Assembly (NCBI GenBank): GCA_016722565.1
Contig: JADKIU010000004.1
Coordinates: 288,723-352,722, forward strand
Direction: 5' to 3'
Source: Bacteroidota bacterium
Lineage (GTDB): Bacteria; Bacteroidota; Bacteroidia; 2-12-FULL-35-15
Length of the DNA stretch: 64,000 nucleotides
This document shows, piece by piece, positions 11,721-21,618 of the stretch (position 1 is the stretch's first letter; each line of letters opens with the position of its first letter). A program made the position numbers and the translations under genes. The notes beneath the pieces are model-generated. The model made no database searches. It was given only the letters and a program-made list of their open reading frames with translations, and was not told the origin of the DNA.

Positions 11721-14123
11721 CTATTTTTTCATTTTAATACGGTCGTATTCCTCCTGATTTACCGTTTTATCTCTGTAATCATTGGCTTTCAATTTACCAA
11801 ATCGATAGTTGAGTGCCAATACAAAGTAATGGGTTTGCTCACGTGATATATAATTTACATCATAGCCCTCCACATTACTCGAACCTCTGTTGTAGGCGGT
11901 AGTTAAAATATCGTTGGCAATCACTCGGAGTGTTAGTTTGTCTTTGAAAAATGTTTTCTTAATATTTGCCGATAAATTATAAAAGGGTTCGAATGTAAAG
12001 ATGCCATCCACGCCTGCTGATGTATATTCAAAGGTCACTTCTAATGAAAAGAATTTCTTTACCCGAAACTCATCATACAAATACATGTAGAACATTGGTT
12101 TTGAATTATTGATGACACTCCCGCCACTGTTATAGGAGAATGAATTTACCAAGTATCCGAAATAATTATAAGTGGTCCACCAACTTAACTCGTATGGAAT
12201 CGTAATTCCGGCTGAATAGGTTTCAGAAAAATTTAAATTTTTTGTTGTTGCAATAAATGCATCGCTACCATCATTTAATTTATCTACCACTAAATTCATT
12301 GCACCATTTGTACGGGAATAGCTAAATGTTAAGGACGCTTCCTTCATGTAAATGAGTGATGCTTCAACCGAATGTGTGTAAGCAGGCAAGAGGTAAGGAT
12401 TCCCTCTAAAAGAAGATAACGAATCAATATAATTTATAAATGGATCCATATCTTGGAAACTCGGTCGGTTGATTCTGCTGGAATAAGTAATGCTCGTGTT
12501 TAGATCTTTTGTAAAGTCATAGCCAAAGTATGCGCTTGGGAATAAATTGACGTATTCTCGATCAATCACTTGTGTGTTCGTGGTTTTAGAAAATCCTTCC
12601 GACTTTGTGTATTCTGCTCTAAGGCCTATCCGTGCACTTACCTTGTTTTTACTATAACGCAGTTGGGTATATCCTGCGAGGATGTTTTCATTGTAATTGA
12701 ATCCATTTACATAGCTGGTGTCAGAGATCCATTCACCTGAGGAAGAATAATTTTCAAAATTGATTTTACTGTTATTGGTAATGTAGGAATCCTTTAAACC
12801 GGTTTCTAATTTCCATTTTTTATTGAAAGATTTATTCAAATCCATTTGTCCGGTAAAAATTTGGATATTATTTAAACCCGTACTTCTTTTCATTTGAATG
12901 TTTGGGTAAATTCCGGTTGAGAGCTGTTGCGTAATATCATCTAGGCTTTTAGAGATGAAATTTCCGTATTGTGCTGTAGCAGAGAATTCACTATTCAGAG
13001 AATCTAATTTTTTTGTGAAATTGATGTTGGCGGTATTATTTATTGTTAGTGGTTTCTGGGTGGTGTTTGTTTGAATTGCCAATTCAGGGATGTCATTTTT
13101 ATAGATGTCATTGATATTGCTGATTTTATTTTTATTTTGGGAGTAAAAGCCATTGTATTGAATGCTAATTGACTTTGCAGAGTCGATATGATAGGTGATT
13201 CCGGCTCTGTAGTTATTTGAATTTGTTTGATTGTTAATGGTTTCAATTTTGTTTTTCATAACTGTAAAAGTGCTGTCGTTACTTTTGATAGAACGAAAGT
13301 ATTCATCGGAACTCCAGTCTTTTCCATGAGGGAATCCGTAGCTGATAAATGTAGACCACTTTTTACGTTTGTAATTGAAGCGCAAACCTGAATAAGTAAA
13401 TAGATTTTTGCCATAAAGGGTGTTGTGTATCAAGTTTCCGTTGTATCCTTCCAGGTTATTCTTTTTTGTAATAATATTAATGACAGCCTTCCCGCTGGCA
13501 TCATATTTAGCGGATGGATTGGAAATAATTTCAATCTCTTTTATTTCAGTAGATGAAATTGTTTTTAAAATGTCAGCAGATGCAATGAGTTGACCATCCA
13601 AATAAATGATTGCATTTCCTTTTCCAAAAACAGCAACATTATCATTATTGTCAATCATAACGGTGGGCGATTTTTTTAATACATCCAGTATGGTTCCCGC
13701 ATTGCTCAATACCGAGTTTTCAACATTTACCTTAACTCTTTCACCATCACGCTCAAAGAGTGGCAGCTTGGATACTACTTCCACTTCTTTAAGATTTGTA
13801 TTCGTTTTTAGTTGAACGACTCCAATATCAATGAGTGTATCTGTTTCATTTTTGTTAATGGATTGGAAATAGTCTTCAAATCCCAAGGAAGTAATTTTGA
13901 GAAGGGTTGTGCTTTCTGAAATGCCTGTTATTTTAAATTGTCCGGATAGAAATACATCCCCTTTAATAATGGAGGAATCCTTAACCGAAAGAAGGATGAT
14001 GTTCCCAAGTTCAATTGGTTGTTGGTTAGCGTCTGTTACCGTTCCCTGTATAGAAAAGTTTTGCGCGAGGCTGAACTGGAAGCTGAAACACACTAAAAGT
14101 GTGAGAAATTTAAGTTTAGTCAT
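11721..14123 (-). CDS. TonB-dependent receptor-like outer-membrane beta-barrel protein
   Basis: 800 residues with signal peptide (MTKLKFLTLLVCFSFQFSLAQ), a carboxypeptidase-like regulatory domain (residues ~23-105, FSIQGTVTDANQQPIELGNI), a plug domain (~120-220, VLSNAGTILDVLKKSPTVMI, SAKYDASGKAVINIITKKN) and a long beta-barrel ending in alternating strands (HYFVLALNYRFG). This matches the outer membrane protein beta-barrel family (OMP_b-brl_3) common in Bacteroidota. No classical TonB box is obvious and no SusD partner is adjacent, so the ligand is unknown; peptides or metal chelates are possible. Convergent with the PP2C gene, three bases between stops. Confidence 0.85.
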   Translation of the reverse strand: MTKLKFLTLLVCFSFQFSLAQNFSIQGTVTDANQQPIELGNIILLSVKDSSIIKGDVFLSGQFKITGISESTTLLKITSLGFEDYFQSINKNETDTLIDIGVVQLKTNTNLKEVEVVSKLPLFERDGERVKVNVENSVLSNAGTILDVLKKSPTVMIDNNDNVAVFGKGNAIIYLDGQLIASADILKTISSTEIKEIEIISNPSAKYDASGKAVINIITKKNNLEGYNGNLIHNTLYGKNLFTYSGLRFNYKRKKWSTFISYGFPHGKDWSSDEYFRSIKSNDSTFTVMKNKIETINNQTNSNNYRAGITYHIDSAKSISIQYNGFYSQNKNKISNINDIYKNDIPELAIQTNTTQKPLTINNTANINFTKKLDSLNSEFSATAQYGNFISKSLDDITQQLSTGIYPNIQMKRSTGLNNIQIFTGQMDLNKSFNKKWKLETGLKDSYITNNSKINFENYSSSGEWISDTSYVNGFNYNENILAGYTQLRYSKNKVSARIGLRAEYTKSEGFSKTTNTQVIDREYVNLFPSAYFGYDFTKDLNTSITYSSRINRPSFQDMDPFINYIDSLSSFRGNPYLLPAYTHSVEASLIYMKEASLTFSYSRTNGAMNLVVDKLNDGSDAFIATTKNLNFSETYSAGITIPYELSWWTTYNYFGYLVNSFSYNSGGSVINNSKPMFYMYLYDEFRVKKFFSLEVTFEYTSAGVDGIFTFEPFYNLSANIKKTFFKDKLTLRVIANDILTTAYNRGSSNVEGYDVNYISREQTHYFVLALNYRFGKLKANDYRDKTVNQEEYDRIKMKK

Positions 14124-14169
14124 ACAGTCCTATAACGGTGTGATTTTAAAAAGATACAGCAAATGACAA

Positions 14170-14559
14170 TTATTTCTCAATCACCACAAAATTAAATTTG
14201 ATTTTTGCTTCCGTTTCGATGCTTTTACCGAGTTCGTATGATTCATCTTCATCATTTTCATCCGATTGATGCAACCAGATTACTTGTACAGCATTTCCTG
14301 AAGCATGTAATTGAGCAATCTTTTTTACAATGGTGGTAAGGTATTTAACTGAAACAGAATGGAAATAATCAACGTTGACTTCTAAAACCGTAGTGATATG
14401 TGGATTTTGGAGGTATTTTGCCAGCCATTCATTGATTGGCTTATAAAAATCAAATGCATCAGAAGAATAGGATCGTCCTCCGATAAATAATTTTCCTGTT
14501 TTTGAATTAAAATTAATCTCAGGCGTTTTTTCTGTGCCGATTACAATAAGCTGTTCCAT
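14170..14559 (-). CDS. SiaC-like regulatory phosphoprotein (DUF1987)
   Basis: 129 residues. The pattern EKTPEINFNSKTGKLFIGGRSYSSDAFDFYKPINEWLAKY is typical of DUF1987/SiaC, a STAS-like single domain. In Pseudomonas aeruginosa SiaC is phosphorylated by the kinase SiaB, dephosphorylated by the PP2C phosphatase SiaA, and activates a diguanylate cyclase. The candidate phosphatase here is the TPR-PP2C gene at 9731-11717, on the other strand and separated by a barrel protein gene. No kinase or cyclase is in the window. Acidic patch NDEDESYE near the C-terminus. Function as a phosphoprotein switch is inferred from family. Confidence 0.8.
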   Translation of the reverse strand: MEQLIVIGTEKTPEINFNSKTGKLFIGGRSYSSDAFDFYKPINEWLAKYLQNPHITTVLEVNVDYFHSVSVKYLTTIVKKIAQLHASGNAVQVIWLHQSDENDEDESYELGKSIETEAKIKFNFVVIEK

Positions 14560-14586
14560 CCTGTAAAGATAACGATGGCAATTAAT

Positions 14587-14609
14587 AAAAACAATAGTTT
14601 ATTGTTTTT
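14587..14609 (-). terminator. Probable terminator after the multicopper oxidase gene
   Basis: AAAACAATA and TATTGTTTT form a short AT-only hairpin followed on the minus strand by TATTAA-type sequence. Weak by composition, but placed between the oxidase stop and the next gene. Confidence 0.4.
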
Positions 14610-14650
14610 TGGTATTCAAGGGTTCGGAGCTATGGAGGTTTCTAGAGGTT

Positions 14651-16369
14651 TTATTTTGATAGGATAATTTTTCTACGAGTAATTCCACTTTTTAAAAAGA
14701 TTTCTATCAGATAGGAGCCAGATGAAAAGCCCACTAAATCTACTTCGAAATCTGTCGAATCGATTTCGTTTTTGGAATAAACGATGCGTCCTGTATTATC
14801 CATCAAAACAATGGATTGAATGATCTCACCTGTAGTATTTCGGATAATGAATTTGTCAACTGTAGGATTTGGAAAAGCAAGTAACTCGTTGTTCTTCTTT
14901 TCTGATTCCTCTATTCCAACACCCGAAGGGCAGCTGACAATAAATTGTCCCATCATGCCATCGTCTTCATGTGGAAGCATGTGGCAATGGTACATATAGG
15001 TTGCCATTGAATCACAAAATGTTTCAAATTTGGTAATAAATTTCACCGTTTGCATAGCCGGAACCAATACCACATCTTTTCTTCCAAGCATATTTGCCGG
15101 AGGTGCAGCTCCATTTATTTCAGTAATATAAAATTGCACGTCATGAATATGAAACGGGTGTGCAATCGGTGATTGGTTGTTTAATGTCCATACTTCAATG
15201 TTGTTTAACGGAATAGTGTAGTTAACGGTATTCATATCAAAGCTCGTACTGTTAATTAAAAAGGGGCCTTGAATTGCCGTTGGCCCCATGGTGGTTGATG
15301 TGAATGTAAGCGTTTTAAATGCTACAGCACTTGCTGTTGGCCATGGACTATTGGCGATTAATGTACTTGGGATAGTTGTAATGGGTGCTGCTGTTTGTGC
15401 AATTACGTTAATCGTCATCAGTTGAAAATCATTCCCGTTCAATACATTTGTGGCGTATCCCGGAATGATTTGTCCGGGTCCCATTCCCGGCTGTAATGCC
15501 CCGTAAGTAGCGTTAGGTAGTTCAGATGCGAAACTCAAAATATCAATACTTTGTCCTTCTTTTCCAATTAAATCTACAAGTATTTCTGCTCTTTCACCCG
15601 GAGCTAAGCGAAGTCGGGTTAATAAAACAGGTGCATCTAATAATCCTCCATCGGTTGTGATTTGATAAAATGGTAAGTCACCTTCCAGTCCGATGTTGTA
15701 AACTCGTTCGGAAGAAGCATTTAAAATTCTGAAACGAACAATTTGAGCGGGGGTGGGCAGGTAAGCATCAAGTGTCCCATTCACGAGCATCACACTATCA
15801 TAAGCATTATCAATTTCAATTTCTTTGGTTGGACCAAAACATTTTGATTGAAGTACAAGTGGGAAATCATCCACCGCATATCTTCTCGGAAGGTTTAATG
15901 CGGCCTCCAATGTATCGCGAACGATAATCATTCCTGCCGCTCCAAGTGTTGCGTGTGCATTTGTCATCATGTGTAAATGTGGATGGTACCAAAATGTTGC
16001 TGCATGGTCTCGTACCTTAAACATCGGATTCCAAGTGGATGCAGGAGGAATAACGATGTGCGGGCCGCCATCATTCATTGCAGAAACATGTAAACCATGC
16101 CAGTGAATCGTAGTAGTATCCATTAGTTGGTTGTTTACTTGAATACTGATGGAGTCCCCTTGGTTGAGCAAAAGCGTAGGGCCAAGATAATTGGCATTTA
16201 TCCCGTATGTATTTGTTGTAAAGCCTGTATAAAAGACTTTAGATGTATCGTAGATATTCAAATTGAAATTTGTTCCGGACAATGTATCTGGTATTGCTAA
16301 AAGGTTTTGTGCGGTACCTAATTTTGCAGTTAATGCAAGCACGATTAAAATATGAATGATTTTTTTCAT
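14651..16369 (-). CDS. Secreted multicopper oxidase with T9SS sorting domain
   Basis: ATG at 16369 gives a signal peptide (MKKIIHILIVLALTAKLGTAQ) and ~572 residues. Three cupredoxin domains are shown by the copper motifs HWHGLH, WYHPHLH, HPFHIHD and HCHMLPHEDDGMM; the last gives the type 1 copper Cys, His and axial Met and two type 3 His. The first domain binds at INANYLGPTLLLNQGD, as in bilirubin-oxidase/CueO-like enzymes. The last ~80 residues (ELLAFPNPTVDKFIIRN...GSYLIEIFLKSGITRRKIILSK) form a type A T9SS C-terminal domain, so it is exported and surface-anchored or released. Substrate could be metal ions (Cu, Mn) or phenolics; the sequence does not decide. No Met-rich CueO insert. Confidence 0.9.
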   Translation of the reverse strand: MKKIIHILIVLALTAKLGTAQNLLAIPDTLSGTNFNLNIYDTSKVFYTGFTTNTYGINANYLGPTLLLNQGDSISIQVNNQLMDTTTIHWHGLHVSAMNDGGPHIVIPPASTWNPMFKVRDHAATFWYHPHLHMMTNAHATLGAAGMIIVRDTLEAALNLPRRYAVDDFPLVLQSKCFGPTKEIEIDNAYDSVMLVNGTLDAYLPTPAQIVRFRILNASSERVYNIGLEGDLPFYQITTDGGLLDAPVLLTRLRLAPGERAEILVDLIGKEGQSIDILSFASELPNATYGALQPGMGPGQIIPGYATNVLNGNDFQLMTINVIAQTAAPITTIPSTLIANSPWPTASAVAFKTLTFTSTTMGPTAIQGPFLINSTSFDMNTVNYTIPLNNIEVWTLNNQSPIAHPFHIHDVQFYITEINGAAPPANMLGRKDVVLVPAMQTVKFITKFETFCDSMATYMYHCHMLPHEDDGMMGQFIVSCPSGVGIEESEKKNNELLAFPNPTVDKFIIRNTTGEIIQSIVLMDNTGRIVYSKNEIDSTDFEVDLVGFSSGSYLIEIFLKSGITRRKIILSK

Positions 16370-16480
16370 TTTGATTGAAGTTAACAAAGTAGAATGATGG
16401 TCAAAGATAAGTTGGCATCGGGCTTATTTCTGCAACATTTGTTACACAAATGAAAGTTAGAATGAGTATAGGTAAGAACT

Positions 16481-16508
16481 AAAAAAGCCTCTCATCTCTG
16501 AGAGGCTT
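16481..16508 (-). terminator. Terminator of tRNA-Leu
   Basis: On the minus strand AAGCCTCTC, loop of six, GAGAGGCTT, then a run of T: a nine-pair rho-independent hairpin just 3' of the tRNA. Confidence 0.85.
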
Positions 16509-16512
16509 CTTG

Positions 16513-16597
16513 TACCCGGGATCGGACTTGAACCGATACGTCCGCAATGGACACAGGATTTTAAGTCCTGCGTGTCTACCAATTCCACCACCTGGGC
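16513..16597 (-). tRNA. tRNA-Leu (UAA)
   Basis: Read on the minus strand: GCCCAGG acceptor, D-arm TGGTGGAATTGGTAGACACG, anticodon stem-loop GGACTTAAAATCC with anticodon TAA, a long variable arm (class II, as for Leu), and T-arm with GGTTCAAGTCC. 85 bases. One A-C mismatch is seen in the acceptor stem. No encoded CCA. Confidence 0.92.
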
Positions 16598-16614
16598 ATT
16601 CTGCGTGGCTACCA

Positions 16615-16632
16615 TCCCGATAGCTATCGGGA
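16615..16632. repeat. 18-bp perfect palindrome, copy 1
   Basis: TCCCGATAGCTATCGGGA, perfectly self-complementary, just upstream of tRNA-Leu. A near-identical copy lies at 35553-35572, which suggests a dispersed palindromic element. Confidence 0.7.
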
Positions 16633-16673
16633 CCACCATCTGGACACTCTACTGAGCATAGCACTCAGTACTC

Positions 16674-16709
16674 TAAAAAAATACCCTCTCAATCAACTAA
16701 GGAGAGGGT
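16674..16709 (-). terminator. Terminator of tRNA-Gly
   Basis: Minus strand ACCCTCTC, eleven-base loop, GAGAGGGT followed by ATTTTTTT: a clear rho-independent terminator between the two tRNA genes, so they are separate transcription units. Confidence 0.85.
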
Positions 16710-16718
16710 TTCCTTTGG

Positions 16719-16791
16719 AGCGAAAGACGGGGTTCGAACCCGCGACCTCGACCTTGGCAAGGTCGCGCTCTACCAACTGAGCTACTTTCGC
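16719..16791 (-). tRNA. tRNA-Gly (GCC)
   Basis: Minus strand GCGAAAG acceptor pairs fully with CTTTCGC; D-arm TAGCTCAGTTGGTAGAGC; anticodon loop TTGCCAA with anticodon GCC; T-arm CGGGTTCGAACCCCG. 73 bases including the discriminator T. Confidence 0.95.
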
Positions 16792-16985
16792 ATGTTATTT
16801 CAATCTATAATCCATAAAAAACGAGCTTTTCTGGATAAAACCCCAATTTCTTGGATTGGGATTGCAAAAGTAAGTATTTTTTTAATTCTGCAAAATATTT
16901 CCACTAAAATCAATCGATTTTAATTTTAAAGAGTTTATAGGCCAAATGCTCATAAAACGTATATTTATGGTGAAATTTTGAAGTT

Positions 16986-17348
16986 ATGGCAAAAATGAAC
17001 AAAGTAATGGCAGGATATCATATGTTAATGATTCTGTCGCAGGTAGACGGTGATTTTGATACCGCTGAGGGTAAAGTTATTGTGAAATACTTAAAAGATG
17101 CGTTTCCGTTCCGTGTTGATTTGGATAGTGAAATGGCAGTTTTAAGTGCATTGCCCAAGGAAGACTACTTTATGCATTTTAATAACGCCATGAACGATTT
17201 CTATGAAGATTCTATTCCTCAAGAACGTGTTGATTTTTTGAATTTTGCCGTGAAAATGGTAAAAGCCGATAAAAAAATTACTGCTGAAGAAAATAAATAC
17301 CTGAAAGAATTATTTTTTGCCTGGGAATCAGAGTACGAAGGAGCTTAG
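16986..17348 (+). CDS. TerB-family (tellurite resistance domain-like) protein
   Basis: 120 residues, all helical in look, with the TerB layout: N-terminal helix with DGDFDTAEGKVIVKYL (acidic metal-binding-type DxxxxxxE turn) and a second matching turn KADKKITAEENKYLKELF. TerB domains are small cytosolic all-helix proteins, found in tellurite resistance operons and as stand-alone stress-related proteins. Stand-alone gene here, no other ter genes near. A TATATTTA element (one mismatch to TAnnTTTG) is near 16959. Exact role unknown. Confidence 0.75.
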   Translation: MAKMNKVMAGYHMLMILSQVDGDFDTAEGKVIVKYLKDAFPFRVDLDSEMAVLSALPKEDYFMHFNNAMNDFYEDSIPQERVDFLNFAVKMVKADKKITAEENKYLKELFFAWESEYEGA

Positions 17349-17417
17349 TGAAATGCTGATTTATAAGTTGGAGTTATAATCTTTTTAATATAAATAGTTC
17401 TCCATTCATCATTTAAT

Positions 17418-20090
17418 TTATCCCCCAATCATCTTTTTTATTTCGTTTAACTTCATCAATGCTTCTACTGGAGTTAATGTATTAATATCCGTTTTTTGAA
17501 GTTCGTCTTTGATGTTTTCTAAAACAGGATCATTGAGTTGGAAAAAACTCAATTGCATCTTTTCATTTGTTGGTGGTGGACTTTGGATTGTAGACTGAAA
17601 ACCCTCTTGCTTCTTGGTTCTTGGTTCTTGTTTTTTATTTCCGCTTTCTCGCTGGCTCTCTAGTCCGGCAAGTACTTCATTCGCTCTGTCCAATACCTTT
17701 TTCGGCATCCCGGCCATTTTTGCTACATGTATACCAAAGCTATGTTCACTTCCTCCGGCAACCAACTTGCGCATGAATAAAATTTTATTCCCTATTTCTT
17801 TCACAGAAACATTGTAGTTTTTTATGCGAGGAAAGGTATTCGTCATCTCATTTAACTCGTGATAATGGGTTGCAAACAATGTTTTTGCTTTCGCTGTTGG
17901 ATTTTCGTGAATAAATTCTGCAATTGCCCAAGCAATGGAAATGCCATCGTAGGTAGAGGTTCCTCTGCCAATTTCATCGAGTAGGATTAAACTCTTATTG
18001 GATAAATTATTTAAGATGCTTGCCGTTTCATTCATCTCCACCATAAACGTTGATTCACCGGATGAAATATTGTCCGATGCACCAACCCGGGTAAATATTT
18101 TATCTACCAAACCTAAATTCGCATGTTTGGCAGGAACAAAACTGCCCATTTGTGCCATCAAAACAATTAATGCCGTTTGACGCAACAATGCGGATTTACC
18201 ACTCATATTTGGACCCGTAATCATAATTAATTGTTGAGTCGTATTGTCGAGGTAAACATCATTGGTAATATATTCTTCACCAATAGGTAATTGTTTTTCT
18301 ATTACGGGATGACGACCATCTTTGATGTCTAATACATCATTTTCGAAAATATGTGGACGCACATAATTGTTTTTTTGAGCAATGTTTGCAAACGAGAGCA
18401 AGCAATCAATACGAGCAATCAATGAGGCATTTAATTGGATAATGGAAATGTAATCCATTAACTCAATTACTAAATCGTTGAAGAGTTTTAATTCAAGTGC
18501 TTGGATTTTTTCTTCAGCCCCTAATATTTTTTCTTCATAAATTTTTAATTCCGGTGTGATGTAGCGCTCCGCTCCGGTTAGTGTTTGCTTTCGCATCCAA
18601 TCTCCGGGTACTTTATCTTTATGGGTATTGGTTACTTCTAAATAATAGCCGTACACATTGTTGAAGCCTACTTTTAATGAAGTAATTCCCGTCTTCTCAC
18701 TTTCACGTTGTTGAATTTGTAATAAAAAATCTTTTCCCGAGCCCGAAATGTTTCGCAATTCATCCAACTCCGCATTTACGCCCTCTGCAATCACATTCCC
18801 TTTTGCAATTAAATAGGGTGGGTCGCTGGTAATTTCTTTTTCAATTCGATCTACTACATTTTTGCAGGCATTTAATTGTCCTGCAATTTTTTCTAAAGAG
18901 GTGTTTCCTGATTTGCTGCAAATGCTTTTAATTGGCTCAATTGCAGCAAGTGCTCGTTTTAATTGTACTACTTCTTTTGGTGAAATGCGTGCGGTTGCAA
19001 CTTTTGAAATGATGCGTTCGATATCTCCGATTAATTCGATTTGTGCAATGATTTGTTCGCTTACCTCACTGGTCGATAAAAAATAATCCACCACATCCAA
19101 TCGTTCTTCAATAGGTGCTTTATCTTTTAGAGGTAATGCCAGCCAACGTTTCAACATACGCGAACCCATCGGTGAAATGGTCGCATCAATCACATCAATC
19201 AAAGTGGTTGCATTGTAATTGTGGGAGCCAAACAATTCTAAATTTCGAACCGTGAATCGATCCAGCCACACATATTTTTCTTCTTCAATGCGTGAAATGG
19301 TAGAAATGTGTTTTACTTTATCATGCGCTGTATCTGCCAGATAGTGCATGGCTGCTCCGGCTGCAGCAATTCCTTCGGTGAGTTCTTCAATCCCAAACCC
19401 TTTCAATGATTTGGTGCCAAAATGTTTTAATAATGCTTCGGTTCCAAATTCATGTGTAAAAGCCCAATCATCTAATCCATAATTGTAAAATTTATCACCG
19501 AACGTTTCCAGAAATAATTTTTTCTTGTTTTTTTGAAAGAGAACTTCTGTTGGTTTAAATGTTTGTAGTAGTTTGTCGATATAATCCAAATTACCCTGTG
19601 CAACAAGAAACTCACCGGTAGAAACATCTAAAAAGGAAACACCGGATACTTTTTCTGTCATGTATACACTGGCCAAAAAATTATTGTTTTTATGATCCAG
19701 CACTTTGTCGTTGTAAGAAACGCCTGGAGTAACTAATTCGGTTACGCCACGTTTTACAATCGTTTTGGTCATTTTTGGATCTTCCAGCTGATCACAAATC
19801 GCCACACGTTGTCCGGCTCTCACCAATTTGGGTAAATAGGTATCCAATGAATGATGCGGAAATCCTGCTAACTCAATGAAGGAGGCATATCCATTGGCGC
19901 GTTTGGTGAGTACAATTCCTAATATGTTGGCAGCTTTTATTGCATCACTTCCAAATGTTTCATAAAAATCACCCACACGAAACAATAATAATGCATCCGG
20001 ATATTTCGCCTTGATGGTATTGTATTGTTTCATGAGCGGAGTTTCCTCTGCCGTTTTTCCTTCTTTTACACTAGTCGCTTTCTTTGCCAT
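17418..20090 (-). CDS. mutS: DNA mismatch repair protein MutS
   Basis: 890 residues from ATG at 20090 (a longer frame to 20117 lacks ATG). N-terminal mismatch-binding domain with [30 protein letters not shown] including the Phe-x-Glu wedge (FYETF), connector, core levers, clamp, and ATPase with Walker [16 protein letters not shown] and [13 protein letters not shown]-terminal signature region [22 protein letters not shown]. The linker before the C-terminal tail carries an unusual low-complexity segment ([14 protein letters not shown], bases 17604-17636) built from a repeated CAAGAAC-like word. Recognises base mismatches in the cytosol and recruits MutL. Divergent from the glycosyltransferase gene at 20178. 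Confidence 0.97.
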   Translation of the reverse strand: MAKKATSVKEGKTAEETPLMKQYNTIKAKYPDALLLFRVGDFYETFGSDAIKAANILGIVLTKRANGYASFIELAGFPHHSLDTYLPKLVRAGQRVAICDQLEDPKMTKTIVKRGVTELVTPGVSYNDKVLDHKNNNFLASVYMTEKVSGVSFLDVSTGEFLVAQGNLDYIDKLLQTFKPTEVLFQKNKKKLFLETFGDKFYNYGLDDWAFTHEFGTEALLKHFGTKSLKGFGIEELTEGIAAAGAAMHYLADTAHDKVKHISTISRIEEEKYVWLDRFTVRNLELFGSHNYNATTLIDVIDATISPMGSRMLKRWLALPLKDKAPIEERLDVVDYFLSTSEVSEQIIAQIELIGDIERIISKVATARISPKEVVQLKRALAAIEPIKSICSKSGNTSLEKIAGQLNACKNVVDRIEKEITSDPPYLIAKGNVIAEGVNAELDELRNISGSGKDFLLQIQQRESEKTGITSLKVGFNNVYGYYLEVTNTHKDKVPGDWMRKQTLTGAERYITPELKIYEEKILGAEEKIQALELKLFNDLVIELMDYISIIQLNASLIARIDCLLSFANIAQKNNYVRPHIFENDVLDIKDGRHPVIEKQLPIGEEYITNDVYLDNTTQQLIMITGPNMSGKSALLRQTALIVLMAQMGSFVPAKHANLGLVDKIFTRVGASDNISSGESTFMVEMNETASILNNLSNKSLILLDEIGRGTSTYDGISIAWAIAEFIHENPTAKAKTLFATHYHELNEMTNTFPRIKNYNVSVKEIGNKILFMRKLVAGGSEHSFGIHVAKMAGMPKKVLDRANEVLAGLESQRESGNKKQEPRTKKQEGFQSTIQSPPPTNEKMQLSFFQLNDPVLENIKDELQKTDINTLTPVEALMKLNEIKKMIGG
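17604..17636. repeat. Short-word repeat inside mutS
   Basis: Minus strand reads CAAGAACCAAGAACCAAGAA-type repeats that stay in frame and encode a Lys/Gln/Glu-rich insert in the MutS linker. Same kind of word appears in the helicase gene at 50685-50750. Confidence 0.65.
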
Positions 20091-20177
20091 TTTTGTAAAA
20101 ATACAAAACCTATACACACCCCAAATACAAAGTTTTTAACAGGTTTTAAGCATTCTTTTTATAGCTTTGTTATCAAG

Positions 20178-21614
20178 ATGACTGCCAATACAGCCTTTTC
20201 TGTTTTTAGAGAAAAATATGCGTCCGATATTCGCTTTTGGATCGTGCTATTTTTTATTGTTCGATTGTTTGGAATTACGGATCCGCCTTTGGAAATAGCA
20301 CATAACTGGCGACAAGTGACAGGAGATATGGTCGCTAGAAATTTCTACGAATTGGATTCCAATATTTTATATCCGCGTTTAGATATTGGTGGAGAAAAAA
20401 CGGGCATCACCGGAACAGAATTTTCGGTTCTAAACTACCTCTTGTATTTACTATCCCTTGTTTTTGGTTTTCACGATTGGTTTGGCAGATTAATCAATCT
20501 TTTTGTTTCTTCTCTTGGGGTTCTATATTTCTATAAGTTATTGAAATTTAAATTTGATGAAAGATTCTCTTTCACAGCATCCTTCATCCTTTTAACATCC
20601 ATGTGGTTTATGTTTTCTCGCAAAACGATGCCGGATACATTTAGCACCTCGCTGGTAATTATTGCACTTTATTTTGCGTTCGATTTTTTCAAAACTTCTA
20701 AATTTAAAAGTGCTATTTTTTATTTTCTATTGGTTACGTTGGGTGTACTCAGTAAAATACCTGCCATTTATCTGTTAATGATTTTATGTTTTCCCATTTT
20801 TGACAAGGATGTTTTATTGAAGAATAAATTGTGGATTTCCTTTTTCACCGGATTAATGCTTGTTCCAGTGTATTGGTGGTATTTTTTGTGGGTTCCATAT
20901 TTGGTTCAGGAGTTTGGTTTTGAACATTATTATATGGGAACTTCTTTTTCAAACGGGTTTCATGAAATCGCTTCAAACATTCAACCCACGTTGGAGAAAT
21001 TTTATTTCGATGTATTTAAGTTCATTGGCTTTGCTGTTTTCCTCATCGGTTTTGTTCTTTCAATTATTAAAAAGGAAAAATCGATTTTGCTGATATCCGG
21101 ATTGTGCAGCTTGGCTTTTGCCGTATTTATGCTGAAAGCAGGAAGCAATTTTTATCATCACAGCTATTACATCGTTCCTTTTGTTCCAATTATGTGTTTG
21201 TTTGTAGCCTATGCAATTGGTTTTGTTAAAAATAAAACAGTGTATTTGCTTATAATATCAATCATTGTTGTGGAGAGCATTGCCAATCAACAGCACGATT
21301 TTTTCATTAAAAAATCAGAAGTGTATAAATTGTCATTAGAAACGATTGCGAATAGCGTTTCACAGCCAACGGATTTGATTGCTATTAATGGTGGAAAGAA
21401 CCCACAATTGATGTATTTTACGCATCGTAAAGGGTGGACATTGGAGTCAGAACAACTAAAATCAGAAATATACCTGATTGATATTGTAAACAAAGGTTGT
21501 AAATATTTGTTTTTGGATAAGCATTCTGCATCCATTGGTGATGTCGGTATTAAAATAATGTATTCTAAGGTTTTCGAAAATGAAGATTTTATTGTACTTT
21601 CACTAAGGAAATAA
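20178..21614 (+). CDS. Membrane glycosyltransferase, GT39/ArnT-like
   Basis: ATG at 20178 gives 478 residues; the open frame extends upstream without a better start. About ten membrane helices. The first periplasmic loop has the acidic motif ITDPPLEIAHNWRQVTGDMVARNF, as in the catalytic loop of GT-C enzymes that use polyprenyl-phosphate sugars. A short periplasmic C-terminal domain follows (DLIAINGGKNPQLMYF). Family role: transfer of a sugar from a lipid-linked donor to protein or lipid on the outer face of the inner membrane. Followed four bases later by the SpoU-type methyltransferase gene, so probably co-transcribed. Acceptor unknown. Confidence 0.75.
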   Translation: MTANTAFSVFREKYASDIRFWIVLFFIVRLFGITDPPLEIAHNWRQVTGDMVARNFYELDSNILYPRLDIGGEKTGITGTEFSVLNYLLYLLSLVFGFHDWFGRLINLFVSSLGVLYFYKLLKFKFDERFSFTASFILLTSMWFMFSRKTMPDTFSTSLVIIALYFAFDFFKTSKFKSAIFYFLLVTLGVLSKIPAIYLLMILCFPIFDKDVLLKNKLWISFFTGLMLVPVYWWYFLWVPYLVQEFGFEHYYMGTSFSNGFHEIASNIQPTLEKFYFDVFKFIGFAVFLIGFVLSIIKKEKSILLISGLCSLAFAVFMLKAGSNFYHHSYYIVPFVPIMCLFVAYAIGFVKNKTVYLLIISIIVVESIANQQHDFFIKKSEVYKLSLETIANSVSQPTDLIAINGGKNPQLMYFTHRKGWTLESEQLKSEIYLIDIVNKGCKYLFLDKHSASIGDVGIKIMYSKVFENEDFIVLSLRK

Positions 21615-21618
21615 AAAA

